Notes under the pieces: generated by a model
Seen by the model: the letters and a program-made list of their open reading frames with translations, nothing else
Database searches by the model: none
What the model was told of the DNA's origin: nothing
Shown: positions 1 through 9,559 of the stretch, in pieces
Position numbering within the stretch: position 1 is the first letter of the stretch
Layout: the number at the start of each line of letters is the position of its first letter
Made by a program: the position numbers and the translations under genes
Assembly: GCA_964036045.1 (NCBI GenBank)
Contig: OZ038397.1
Coordinates: forward strand, 26,219,346 to 26,283,345
Reading direction: 5' to 3'
DNA length: 64,000 nt
Source of the DNA: Eutreptiella sp. 'Long Island Sound 2002'
Taxonomy: Eukaryota > Euglenozoa > Euglenophyceae > Eutreptiales > Eutreptiaceae

Positions 1-1208
1 ATGTCCGGGGGATTTTCCTTCGCGTCCCCTTGGTCTTGCACATCAGTATACAGTCCGGACGTATTTCTTTCGTAGTTTTCTGTCAGGGTGCGCACCAGGC
101 CATGGGGCGGGGCGTTGCTATCTGGGCCTGGGTTTGGCTCCACATCGCCATCCTGCGTGGCATCCGGAACCCATTGGGTGTGTTGTGGATAGACCACATC
201 CGGGGTAACGGATGTGATCCTGTCATGGCGCACATCCGATGGGTGGTCAGGTGGCACCCAGTCGGTGATGTCATACTCCAGGAGCAGGTCGTGTTGCAAT
301 GGTTGGACCAGGAAGAGCCAGTACCGTATGGATATGGCCATTTGGAAACCCTCTCTCGTGTCCGTGAGGACATGCAGTCTATGTCTTGCGATGTGGTAGT
401 ATGGGAGGTCAGTTCTGAGGTGTACTTCCCACAGTTGGCCTGTTGTGCTGGTAAGCCTCCTCCATACGTTGTATGCCAAATGCGATGGCGGCTTGAGAGT
501 TGCACAGTAATCCGTGTATGTGAGGAGCCTGTTGTTGTAGATTGGTATGTGGAAATATGCATATGTTGGGTCATCCGGGGGTGGGGGGGGTATCTTTGGA
601 TGCAGCGTGATGCGGCACAGTGGGCATCTCAGCAGTCGTGGGTCATTGGCGCAGTCCTGGCACAGCCTGTGCCTGGGGTCGCAGCTCAGGCGTGTATCCG
701 CGGGGCTGTCCAAGCATACGGGGCAGTCCTCTGGGACCCGTCCACCGTCATCTGTGTTCCACGCGTGTTTGTGTACGTCGTTGTCGGGCTGGCGGGGTGG
801 TGGTGCCGCCAGCAAGAGCGGTAGCAGAGCGTTGTGGACCTCAGTCCCCATGTCCCCCGGTGGTGTGGTCTGGGCTGCACGTTCCACTGCGGGTGTGGCT
901 GGTCCCGGGTTGGGCTCCGTGTCTCCGTCCTGAGTCGGGTCGTGAACCCAGCTCGTCGGTCTTGGGTAGGGGTGCCTGCGTAGGCGTTGTGTTCGGCGGA
1001 TCTTCCTGTGTGGTGAGTCACCCATGACTTGGTCAGTGGTGTCTTTATATGTCCGTTTCGGGCGCGGGTTTCCTTGGTTTCCGGGGGGGTGCTGTTCGTC
1101 CCAGTGGGTCGTGCTTTGGTGCCTTTTGGATGTTGGTTGATGGGAAGGTTCACCGTCCGCCTTTCGTTTGTGGTGGTTATATACTAGTGTTGGCGATTGA
1201 TGTTTCAT
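1..1208 (-). CDS. RING-finger polyprotein with two 2A ribosome-skipping motifs; 3' end lies off the window
   Basis: The minus strand is open from 1310 to the window edge. The first in-frame ATG is at 1208-1206 and a second, at 1025-1023, is residue 62. About 402 codons are visible. Residues 1-93 are basic and low in complexity. A 2A motif, DGDTEPNPGP, lies at residues 94-103. A RING-HC finger follows at residues 162-198 (725-615), spaced C-x2-C-x10-C-x3-H-x2-C-x2-C-x8-C-x2-C. About 150 residues of no family I recognise come next, then a second 2A motif, DGDVEPNPGP, at residues 353-362. The residues before each 2A are also alike (WVxDxTQ). 2A motifs make the ribosome skip the last Gly-Pro bond, so three or more products are predicted: a basic peptide, a RING protein of about 259 residues, and one leaving the window. 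2A motifs occur in non-LTR retrotransposons and viruses. With LINE remnants nearby, a retrotransposon ORF is my first guess and a cellular gene my second. Confidence 0.78.
   Translation of the reverse strand, partial: MKHQSPTLVYNHHKRKADGEPSHQPTSKRHQSTTHWDEQHPPGNQGNPRPKRTYKDTTDQVMGDSPHRKIRRTQRLRRHPYPRPTSWVHDPTQDGDTEPNPGPATPAVERAAQTTPPGDMGTEVHNALLPLLLAAPPPRQPDNDVHKHAWNTDDGGRVPEDCPVCLDSPADTRLSCDPRHRLCQDCANDPRLLRCPLCRITLHPKIPPPPPDDPTYAYFHIPIYNNRLLTYTDYCATLKPPSHLAYNVWRRLTSTTGQLWEVHLRTDLPYYHIARHRLHVLTDTREGFQMAISIRYWLFLVQPLQHDLLLEYDITDWVPPDHPSDVRHDRITSVTPDVVYPQHTQWVPDATQDGDVEPNPGPDSNAPPHGLVRTLTENYERNTSGLYTDVQDQGDAKENPPD
123..152 (-). other. 2A ribosome-skipping motif 2
   Basis: The codons read DGDVEPNPGP, a textbook D-V-E-x-N-P-G-P, in the same frame as motif 1 and the RING finger. 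It would separate the RING product from the next product, which begins with Pro-Asp-Ser-Asn and runs to the window edge. Confidence 0.85.
900..929 (-). other. 2A ribosome-skipping motif 1
   Basis: The codons read DGDTEPNPGP in the frame of the RING ORF and match the 2A consensus D-x-E-x-N-P-G-P. Skipping would occur between the last Gly and Pro (position 903/902) and release a basic peptide of about 102 residues ahead of the RING protein. Confidence 0.8.
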
Positions 1209-1311
1209 GGTTCGCCATGTGTACGTGGTCTGTGCGCCTCCGTTTATGTCCGGGTGGTGTGTTGTCCGTGGTGCGTAGAAGGCCCCTAGGCACGCCCCTT
1301 GGAAACACCCT

Positions 1312-2200
1312 TAGAATTAGGCGACCCAAACTGGACTGGAGGGGACCTTGAGGGGGACCTTCCCACTTCTTGTGGCAGTGGTGAAGGACCAAGGGCCTTT
1401 GGGGGGGAACTTGATTGTGTGTTGGGCGGCGGAGATGGAGAGCAGTCACGTGGCGAGTCTGAACTTGGGATGGCAAAGGAGATGGACTCCATCTTGCATT
1501 GCCGATTCACCACTCTCAACCCATCTTGGTACTATTCCAAGTGGAGGAGTCCGTCTTCGACCGTCCCAACCACCGTGGCAGGAGGTCGTAGGCCATTGGA
1601 GTAGGTACAGAACACCCTATCCCCAATACTGAGATCCATGGAGAAAGTGGGCCTGAGAAATGAGGAGTGAAGTATGATGTCTTGTAGCAGGCACCCTCAA
1701 AGTGTATCACCATATCAATCAACCGAGAAAAAGAGTAGATGTGGTGGAAATGGGAAAAAAATGTGTGCAAAAAAGTAGAAATGGGTGAAACAGGGTGGAA
1801 ATCCAGAAATGGCAGATCCCCAATACATCAAAACCTACTATCAAACAACAATGATGCCCAAGGTACCACAAAGTATGGGTTTCTACTACGGCCAGAAGCC
1901 CAAATAGTTGCATTGCGCACACACTGCACGCGCACTGCGCTTAAGGCGCCCCCTTAGACGTTGGAAGCCATACGTTGGGGGATGCTACGCGAACGACCCC
2001 AAGAAAGGGGGGTGCACGACGCTCGCGCCTGCGCTTGATCTAACAACCTCTCTTCAGGGTGATTTTTGGGAGAGATTGGGGTGGGGGATGTGTGGGAAAC
2101 AGCCTACACCCCGACAGAAGACCCAAAGACTCACCATATCCCCAAAGGGTGGACCTGGGGGTTCCCCACGGAGCGAAACCCAAGCAAGCCGGACAGACAG
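1312..2200. other. No gene recognised; GC-rich repeat end near 1895-1957
   Basis: Two in-frame stops at 1311-1319 close the RING ORF on its 5' side. The rest holds only short overlapping ORFs without recognisable motifs. A GC-rich stretch at 1895-1957 is the reverse complement of one at about 7606-7655 (shared core GCAGTGCGCG with ACTATTTGGGC), so it may be the end of a dispersed element. Confidence 0.5.
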
Positions 2201-2214
2201 GAGGGAGACTAAGG

Positions 2215-3702
2215 ACAGTGACGGGCTGGATGTATTCTAGAACGACCTCCACAGGAGGCGTATCGACAGAGCGCATCTATCCCAACACATACTGCCAGCA
2301 CTCACGAAATGCCACACACACTTCCTGGCACACTCAGACCACAAAGCGGTCATTGTGACGATTCCCCACCCTCACTCTATGTGTGTACAGGGACAACTGC
2401 GAGTCCCAACGTCCTTCCTCAAAAGTGAACCGGTTATGGAGGCACTCACCGGCCGTCTAGCTAAATTGCCACGGCACGGAGACGCCTAGTGGGATGCCGC
2501 CCAGCGAATAATTAGAGCAACAGCGTTTCAGCACGAGAAACAAGTGAACCCCATAGGGGCAAGGGAGGTGGAGGCGATGCTTATGGAGTCCAGCTTGACC
2601 CCCCCCCCCCGAGGCACAGGCCTTCTTGAGGGACAGGGGATTGGTCAGCGAACCCGCAGCAAGGGCATATGCCCTCCTGATGTCCATTGCCGAGGCGGAA
2701 GCCTGAGACAGACGCGGTGTCAAACTACTATCCAAACTGAGATCCACCCTCTCTGAATCCCCTGACTCCCAGCACAGTAAACAGGCTAGGAAGCAACAGA
2801 TTGCGAGATTGGTCCGAGTAATACAGTGCAGACGGCGCCTTTCCTCCCTCCGCGATAAACAAGGGGACCTGCTGACCGACCCTGTAAAAGTGGCCTTGGC
2901 ACTACAAGAAAACTGGGCAGGAATAATGGCAGCAGGGTCCAAGACGGTACCGGAATGCCTTGGATACATCCAGTCGCTCCCGTTATCTGCAAACATCAAA
3001 CGGGTAGCCCCAATGTTGCTCAAGCCACTGTCACAGGAACTAGTTCTGGCTGCACTTGAAAATATGAAGCCGGGATCCTCCCCTGGCCTGGATGGGATAC
3101 CGACGGAAGTTTACCTGGCGCCGAGCGAAACCATGGTACCCCGCATGATGGATGCCATCGCCAGCTTCGTCCAAACAGGCACGATGCCGGTTGCATGGGC
3201 GGAAGGCCTATTAGCAGCAATCCCAAAGGATCAAGGGTCAGTGTCCATCAACGCATTGCGCCCGCTCTGCCTGCAAAATGTGCTGTTTAAATGGGTAACA
3301 GCCACAGTGTACCTCATGTTGGAGGACTCAGTGGCATTTGTGACCCCTCCGGAACAGAAGGCGTTCATCAAGGGCAGGTTTATCTTCGATCATATGTGGA
3401 ACGTGAGGGGATCGTGGGAGGCAATGCGCTATGGGCTGGTCATCAGTATAGGTTTTGCAAAAGCATACGACTCAATCCACCACAATTACATGGCAGCGTT
3501 CTTCCTAAACCTCGCCCTACCGATCCCCCTCATCGCATTGCTCATGTTCATCTTCAAGGCCCCATTTGTCTTTGCGGTCGGGAGGGGGGTGGTGAAGGAG
3601 GTTTCAGTGACACCGGCTTCGGGCATCACCCCGGGACCCGCTCTCCCCTGCAATATTTGTCTGCTCTATGCTAGTGCCCATCATGAAACAAATATCCCCT
3701 AG
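2215..3702 (+). pseudogene. LINE-type non-LTR retrotransposon remnant: endonuclease tail plus reverse transcriptase
   Basis: At 2250-2370 the plus strand encodes the C-terminal part of an APE-type endonuclease (RIDRAHLS followed by SDHKAVIV). A linker follows, then reverse transcriptase palm motifs: SPGLDGIPTEVY near 3085, RPLCLQNVLFKW near 3260, a KGRFIFDH block near 3370, and motif A FAKAYDSIHH near 3455. Known LINE ORF2 proteins copy their RNA at a nicked target, using these domains in this order. The copy is dead. In-frame stops lie at 2238 (TAG), 2487 (TAG) and 2704 (TGA), the frame shifts between endonuclease and RT, and the sequence ends near the GxxPG block before the catalytic YxDD motif, so the fingers and part of the palm remain but no active site. 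A fragment of a different transposon on the other strand abuts its 3' end. Confidence 0.85.
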
Positions 3703-3902
3703 TATACACGTGCTTTTCTATCCCAAATGAGAACATCCGCCGATGTCCCCGGGGCCAACGGACAAATCCAAACGATGTTGCCCAAGCTGTCAATGGCAAC
3801 CGTAACTTTGTATACGCACCCGGCGTATTTGGGATTAAACAAGACATCGCAAAGGATGCCTCCTATGGATGCAATGGGCATGCTATCCACGTAGAGCGTC
3901 AC
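3699..3902 (-). pseudogene. Harbinger-like (DDE_Tnp_4) transposase fragment
   Basis: The 67-residue ORF contains YVDSMPI, then YKVTVAIDSLGNIVWI and APGTSADVLIWD. This is the usual order around the first two catalytic Asp residues of PIF/Harbinger-type DDE transposases (an Asp before the beta strands, a second in a D-x-x-G turn, then PG-x-x-x-D). The third acidic residue and the N-terminus are missing. It is closely similar to the better-preserved copy at 14.5-15.0 kb, so both come from one family. It directly abuts the LINE remnant at 3702. Confidence 0.7.
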
Positions 3903-3904
3903 AA

Positions 3905-4323
3905 AATATGGAAAGTGTCAGAAGTCAAAACGTACGCTAGGGGTCACCATGATGCTCCTAGTATGAAAGCGTGGATTCAAAGATTGTCCCGGTTTCCTCA
4001 ATAGCACCGGAAGGTTGGGGCCCAAAAGAGGGCGGAAATGCTACGTCACCCCTGCATTCTCGGGGGTCCCCAACAAAGGGAACAAAATCAGACGTCAAGA
4101 CCTACGCTAGGGGTCACCATGATGTACCACGCAACAAAGCGTGTATTCAAAGATTGTCCCGGTTTCCTCAATAGCACCGGAAGGTTGGGGCCCAAAAGAG
4201 GGCGGAAATGCTACATCACCCCTGCATTCTCGGGGGTCCCCAACAAAGGGGGACAAAATCAGAACTCAAAACCTCCGCTACGGGTCACCATGATGCCCCT
4301 AGTATCTCAAAGTATGGGTCTCT
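3905..4323 (+). repeat. 170-bp tandem repeat related to the 85-bp satellite
   Basis: A unit containing CACCGGAAGGTTGGGGCCC recurs exactly 170 bp apart (near 4004 and 4174), twice the 85-bp period of the large satellite. The segment GGGGGTCCCCAAC followed by ACAAAATCAGA matches the palindromic core of that satellite, so I infer a diverged family member. A third unit lies at 4705-4878, beyond a transposon fragment. Confidence 0.75.
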
Positions 4324-4324
4324 G

Positions 4325-4690
4325 GGGGAATGTTTGCCCGGCGCGCGCCCGGCGCGCTACTTTTCTATTAACTATCCCGACTTCAGCCCCAGATTTACCC
4401 TCCCATGGAGAAACCCGCCAAGTAGACCACATTGCACTGCACAACTTCCCTACAAAGCACGTTGCAAAATAAAGCAGGATCTGTGCATTCAACCACTCCA
4501 ACTGTCATTTGTAGTGTAATTAACAAACAACATTGGTCCCACAAGTGTGGGTGTCAATACATTCATTACAATGGTGCTCCTTACATTCATCACAAACTGC
4601 GACGGTGGAGCGCCTTTGGCAACACAAAACACACACTTCCGCCTCATCCTCTGCCTCATCTTGCGTGGCGGCCGAATTGCTTTGGTCAGT
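4325..4690 (-). mobile_element. 3' end of the Harbinger-like element, with its C-terminal zinc-finger coding region
   Basis: This block is a near copy of 14333-14680. On the minus strand it encodes an acidic linker (DEAEDEAE) and a Cys-rich end spaced C-x2-C-C-x8-C-x2-C-x4-C-x2-C, with His before and after. That resembles a B-box or other cross-brace zinc finger and is followed by a stop at about 4520. Its distal end carries two direct copies of GCCCGGCGCGC (4336-4357). The block splits a satellite-like repeat (units at 3905-4323 and 4705-4878), so it looks inserted. Confidence 0.65.
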
Positions 4691-4704
4691 CCAAACCTGA
4701 GGCG

Positions 4705-4878
4705 GGATTGTCCCAGTTTCCTCAATAGCACCGGAAGGTTGGGGCCCAAAAGAGGGCGGAAATGCTACGTCACCCCTGCATTCTCGGGGGTCCCCAACAA
4801 AGGAGACAAAATCAGAAGTCAAAACCTACGCTAGGGGTCACCATGATGCTCCTAGTATCTCAAAGTGTGGGTCTCTAG
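4705..4878 (+). repeat. Third unit of the 170-bp repeat
   Basis: The unit repeats the block seen at 4004 and 4174 almost base for base (CACCGGAAGGTTGGGGCCC, then GCATTCTCGGGGGTCCCC). It resumes on the far side of the transposon fragment at 4325-4690. Confidence 0.75.
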
Positions 4879-4984
4879 TACAGCCACAGCTCTAGTTGGT
4901 TCCATAAGAGAGTTTTAACGTCCGTTGACTGTCCATCCGGTGTGGTCGCTGGTCCCATGCATTGTGCAGCAATGTGCAACCCCC

Positions 4985-5115
4985 CCCCCAAATCGGCGGC
5001 CGAATTTAGCCGACCTCGCCGATTTGTTCCGCCGATTCGTTGGGTTTCTGAATTTTGCTGATTTGTTTTGCCGATTCTTTGGGTTTCTGTGATTTTGCCC
5101 GTTCGTTCTGCCGAC
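4985..5115. repeat. Imperfect short tandem repeat (GCCGATT/TTGTT words)
   Basis: Words such as GCCGATTTGTT and GCCGATTCGTTGGG recur every 15-40 bp here and again at 5815-5880. Each block lies beside a SINE copy, so it may be part of, or a target for, that element. The rest of 4879-5225 shows nothing else I can identify. Confidence 0.45.
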
Positions 5116-5224
5116 TTGTTGGGGCCTCTGGGATTGTAAAACCTTTGCGCCCTGACACTTTGAAGAAGGCCAAACAGCCCCGTGTGCTGAAAAACATTAC
5201 AGCTGCACAGAGGGTTGAGAAGTA

Positions 5225-5363
5225 CGGTTCCTCTTCTTCTGGCAAGCTTTGTGTGTGCATGGAAAACCAATTTTCTCAGCAAGACAAGTGACAAAAAATG
5301 CCAAAAAGATCGGTCCCGGATTTGACCCCACCGGTGATCCCAGGGTGCATACCATTGGACCAT
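5225..5363 (-). mobile_element. tRNA-derived SINE, copy A
   Basis: Read on the minus strand there is an A-box-like GGTCCAATGGTATGC at 5347-5362 and a B-box-like GGTCAAATCCGG at 5316-5327. These are the internal RNA polymerase III promoter parts of a tRNA, but there is no complete cloverleaf. The downstream tail (TTTTTGGCATTTTTTG, then CACTTGTCTTGCTGAG) is shared with copy B. A tRNA-like head joined to a shared unrelated tail is the structure of a SINE. Confidence 0.6.
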
Positions 5364-5504
5364 TGCCTTGTGCTGCCATGCACTCAGGTCAGGTCAGCTC
5401 AGCTCAGGGACCATGTAGAGACTGAGAGACAATCGCAAATGAGTGCTGCACACCCACCCAGCACACAGTGGGATGCAAATGGGAAGCCTGTGTGCATTTA
5501 TCTT

Positions 5505-5645
5505 CTTCCAGCAGGCTTTGTTTGTGCACGGAGAACCAATTTTCTCAGGAAGACAAGTGAAAAAAAAAATGCCAAAAAAATTCCGGTCTGTAAGCAGTGG
5601 GAATTGAGCCCACGCCAATAAGCATATACCACTGGGCGACCACTG
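5505..5645 (-). mobile_element. tRNA-derived SINE, copy B
   Basis: The minus strand has an A-box-like stretch at 5622-5642 (CCCAGTGGTATATGC) and a T-arm with a five-pair stem at 5597-5613, GTGGG and CCCAC around CTCAATT, which serves as the B box. The tail matches copy A across the CACTTGTCTT-C-TGAGAAAATTGGTT region. The heads of A and B differ, so they are old copies or two subfamilies. Confidence 0.6.
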
Positions 5646-5879
5646 TGCACTGCTAGACATGTGCTCAGGGACCATGTAGAGACCGAGAGACGAAAATTTT
5701 TTTTCGAACATTGAGAGACATTTTGCGTTTCCACATGACTGCAACTATTGAGCAACCATAAGGAAGGTGTGTTTGGGGCCTGGGACTGAGATCCAGGGCA
5801 CTGGGAGCCTGTTTTGCCGAAAAATTGGTCCGCCAATTTGTTCGCCGATTTGTTGGCATTTCTTCGCCGATTTGGGGGG

Positions 5880-7112
5880 GGGGGGTTGAATGTGTGCCGC
5901 CACTGGGATATACCTGCATGAGCACAGCGCGTGTTCGCTGGTTTCCTGCTGGCCGTCCAGCGGGCATTGGGTTCCCCTGGGCTGCCAGTTCGCCAGTTGG
6001 GTGCCTTTTCCACAACGCCTTTTGCATGGAGACCAGTTTGTCCCATGCTTTCCACACCTGCGTTCCTTGCCGCGGTGGCTCGGGGGTCAGGGACGACAAA
6101 AACCTCAACTTGTGCCTGGTGTTCCATTCCATCCAGAAAATGGGGCTGGTTTCCTTCGGGGGTGGTGTGGCTGGCCGCTCTGCCGGCTGTGTCATTGCCT
6201 GCAACCCCAAAGTGTATACGGGGTCCATGTGCGCGGCAGGCAGTCTTTCTGTGATATGGCCTCCTGCAGTTGACTGATGCTGTTGACCCCCCCCACTGAT
6301 AAGGGAGGGGCTGTAGTACGTGTTTTTATGTGTATCTCTAAAGAGCGATGAGTGCCACGCCGGCATTTGCGGGAGGAGCTCATGCGGCGGCACCGGCACC
6401 ACCGCTGGTTGCTTCATGAGGGAGCACGCCATGCCCAAAAAGGGATACATTTTCCACGGGATCGGGCCGAGTTGCAGCCAGGGCAGGAACCGTGGGTCTG
6501 TGTTTACTCCGTGCGACGCTGACCACGCCCTCATGTGCGCTCGGGACAGGCTGGGCATTGCGTTTGGTTCGTGTAAAAACTTCACAAATGCCGTTGCGTG
6601 CTGCCACATGAGGAAGGTGCGGGGCTGGGGTGGTTGTTCCCTCCCTGCGCCGGCGCGTGGGCCAGGATGGGGAGGGTCAGGCCCCAGCTGTTCAGGCGTA
6701 GTGCCACCTTATACACATTGGCCAATTTCGCCACTACACTGTCGGTGGGAAAATATGCCCACGCCGGGAAAATAAACAAAGGCAGTACCCACTCCAGAAA
6801 CAGGGCTATGCATTCGTCGTGTGTGAGCGGGAGGGTGCGCATGTAGTGTGCCCGGTGCAGCGCGCGCGCAATGAGCGGTGCATATGCCTCTTCGCTGGAC
6901 ACGCGTCCCACCAGCACTCCCACATACTGCACCTTTTGTTTGACTTGTATGCCGAACGTCCGCAACGTGTCCAGGTGTCGCTGCTCCCACATACCTTTGA
7001 CCAGGAACGCCGACTTGCCTAGAATCAGCTTCAGGCCCACAAACACCCCGTATATCCTCATGTGCTCGAAGATTTGCGGGAGTAGGAATGGCGGCATATG
7101 TCCCAAGTGCAC
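5880..7112 (-). pseudogene. LINE remnant: reverse-transcriptase thumb and C-terminal region
   Basis: Read leftward from 7112, the minus strand encodes features typical of the end of a LINE reverse transcriptase: GLKLILGKSAFL (the post-YxDD SGL-x-L-N-x-x-K-S block), then VQYVGVLVG (the Y-L-G-V block), then a helical region and a Trp-rich, Pro-rich tail across a frame change near 6600 (HATAFVKFLHEP, then SLFRDTHKNTYYSP). The catalytic palm is missing at the 5' end. Orientation is opposite to the RT fragment at 2.2-3.7 kb, so it belongs to another insertion. The low-complexity end at 5876-5886 is a G run. Confidence 0.65.
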
Positions 7113-8160
7113 GCAGTGACCCTTACGGCCTTACGGCGGACGACCAATGGGACATCCGAGGGGCCAATGCACAGCGCATGAAGCGCTTGCGGGACGAGAA
7201 CCCACCCGAGACACACAAGAAACGGAGGACAGAGGCGCTGGAGGTTCCTACCACCCCCCTCCCATGCCAATGGACCCCCCCCTCTCGAAAGAAGAAACAT
7301 GGCCCCCCTTGCTAATGGACCCCCCCTCTCGAAAGAAGAAACATGCCCCCCCCCCCCCCCCTCAGATTTTTTCACGAAATCGCACACGAATTGCCCCTTT
7401 TTGCCTAGTTTCCCAAGTGTGACATTGTGTGCCTCATGCCTAATTCTCCACCTTGCTTTGCTCTCGCAGAATTTGACTATTGCTGTGCCCCAAAGCAGAT
7501 AAAGGGGCTAGTTCGGGTCTTTTGATTGTTGAGTCCTAAATACACAGATACAGACACACACACAGGTCAAAGTGCCGTGATTCATTCCGTCAGTCAGCCA
7601 ATGGGGGCGCCTCAAGCGCAGTGCGCGCGCAGTGCAACTATTTGGGCGTCTGGCCGTACTAGAGGGGGAACGTTAGCGCGCCGGGCATCTTTTTGGACCT
7701 GTGCCCCTCTAGTGGCCTTTTAGGGGGTGCGCTAAGGGGGCGCACTTAGCACAGTGCAGCTATTTGGGCGCCTACTGTGGACGGCGGTCAGGGTGTCGTG
7801 GTCCACAAGGTGTGCGGCCAAAAATAGCATGCAGCACTGGACCCCGTCATGGAATTTTTTCGTGGCAATGTGGATTAAGGTCCTGCAGCAATGGGCAAAC
7901 CTGCCAGAGGGCACGTTGCCCGCAGCAGAAATCGTCCCTGCTCATTCAGGCCCTCACCTCCATGCAACAAACATCAGTGTTGCAACACCCAAGAGTCACG
8001 GTATCAAACTCCTGAACCCCCCCCCCGACTGTAGTGCCCGCCCAAGAAACGGAAGAAAAAGTTCGATCAGGCGGAGGGACTCAGGGCGGAACATGCACGG
8101 GTGACTCACGTTTGATACGAGTCATCTTACCTCCAATAAAAATTTTCTAACTTTTCATAA
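7113..8160. other. No intact gene; short repeats and possible element ends
   Basis: A 28-bp segment around CTCTCGAAAGAAGAAACATG occurs twice (near 7283 and 7329). At 7606-7770 there are GC-rich blocks (GCGCAGTGCGCGCGCAGTGC, and twice CTATTTGGGCG) that match, inverted, the block at 1895-1957. A plus-strand ORF at 7754-8104 could be an eroded part of the LINE whose RNase H follows, but I see no diagnostic motif. Confidence 0.4.
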
Positions 8161-8215
8161 CTTAAATAAAACTTACAAATATAATAACAAAAATATATTT
8201 TTTAGTATAATTAGA

Positions 8216-9220
8216 ATAAAAGCTAGTTCGTTTTTCGGGGATGCCCGCGATACGGCCACCCACATCCCACTGAACGAAGAACAAACAAACATCAGGGGGG
8301 AGCTCAGAGCGTCCCTCCGAGCCCCTGAGGGCAACAGACCAGGGGAGTACATGCTGGTCTGCCCAGACTGCCTCCTGATTGTCAATGGTATGCTGGAGTG
8401 GGCGCAAAAATGGCGCTGCCACGGCTGGATGACGGCCAAAGGACCGGTGCAGCACAGGGACCTGTGGGAACAGCTACTGAGCCTCACGGAGTCGTTGGGT
8501 AAACATGTGAAATGGCTGCATACACCGTCACACATAGAGATCCCAGGAAACGCCAGAGCGGATCACCTGGTTAGGCCGATGTTTGGCGACGGCAATCCCC
8601 GTTACTTTTCGGCCAAATCTCAGCCCACCCCAGGCGCCAGGAGGTGCCGGAGGCGGACGTATCAGATGAGGAATGGGAAGAAGGGTGCTAGGGATGGGAA
8701 CCGGAGGACGAACCGGAAGACCCGGAGCCCCCACCCCAGCAGTGTGAATTATTATAACACATATTACAATTACAGGGCACACCACAGCGACAAGGCCAAG
8801 GCGCGCGGGGGGGGGGGGGGGGGGACCGGCGGAGCCCCCCCCACCCTCGCCCTTGTGGGACATTGAGGTATGCACGCCGGTAAGAGTGCCCAAGAGGCAG
8901 AGAGTGCGGACCCCCCTCCAATTCACGCCACAACCGTTTCCACGGCTGGCAGGGGAGCTGGCAACACCAGTCACGCCGGTGGCAGTGACTACGCCCTATT
9001 TCGTGGGAACCCGAAAGACTTTCCACACCCCCCCGGGGGCGTCGCCACTAACCCCCGGAATGTGTCTATGCGGTTATTAGAATCCCTCAACCTGACCCTC
9101 ATGGACGATGCGGAGGACCACAGCAGTGGTCCGACGACTCCCAGGTCAGAGGAATCCCATGAGTCTGCGGCCACGACAGTGACCTGCAGCACAGAGGGTT
9201 CCAGATGTGCCACCCCGTGA
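8216..9220 (+). pseudogene. LINE remnant: RNase H domain and Pro/acid-rich tail
   Basis: From 8265 the frame encodes NEEQTNIRGELRAS, the second-acid block of RNase HI. Next come VCPDCLLIVNG, the third Asp in the usual D-S/C-x-L place, and a WAQKWRCHGW/DLWEQLLSL helix region. It ends in HTPSHIEIPGNARADHLV, the His loop and last Asp. The first catalytic Asp is absent. A shifted frame then gives an acidic and Pro-rich tail (PEADVSDEEWEEG on to about 9220). RNase H with such a tail is found at the end of some LINE ORF2 proteins. There are no RT motifs just upstream, so it is a truncated copy. Confidence 0.7.
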
Positions 9221-9559
9221 TCTGCAGCTGATGGCAATGGAGGAGTCCAGCCGGTTCACCAACCGCCTCGACCAACGTCCCGGCAAAACAGATCACGCCC
9301 CCCCTGCTGTATGTTGTATGTAGTGCCTTGACCTCCGAACCTACATCCTGAACCCACTGGGTTTTTCACAGATCTACCCCCCCACCCCCCAGAATGGAGC
9401 AGGCTGAACATGCCGGTGAAACTGAATGCGCTGGAGGCGCCACGATGGACAGAAGGTGATGAAAGCTGTGGGGCAGGCGCAGCTGAGGCCTAATGCGGAC
9501 ACTGCAACCTGACCATAGATGCCCACACACACACACACACACACACGCCTTCGCGCTTT

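Noticed and set aside
83-574. The 163-codon minus ORF beginning near 574
   Set aside because: It lies in a different frame from the RING/2A ORF and is its shadow. It has Thr/Ser/His-rich drift composition and no motif.
5597-5642. A tRNA gene
   Set aside because: A and B boxes and a T arm are present, but there is no anticodon arm or acceptor stem. The shared tail with a second copy fits a SINE.
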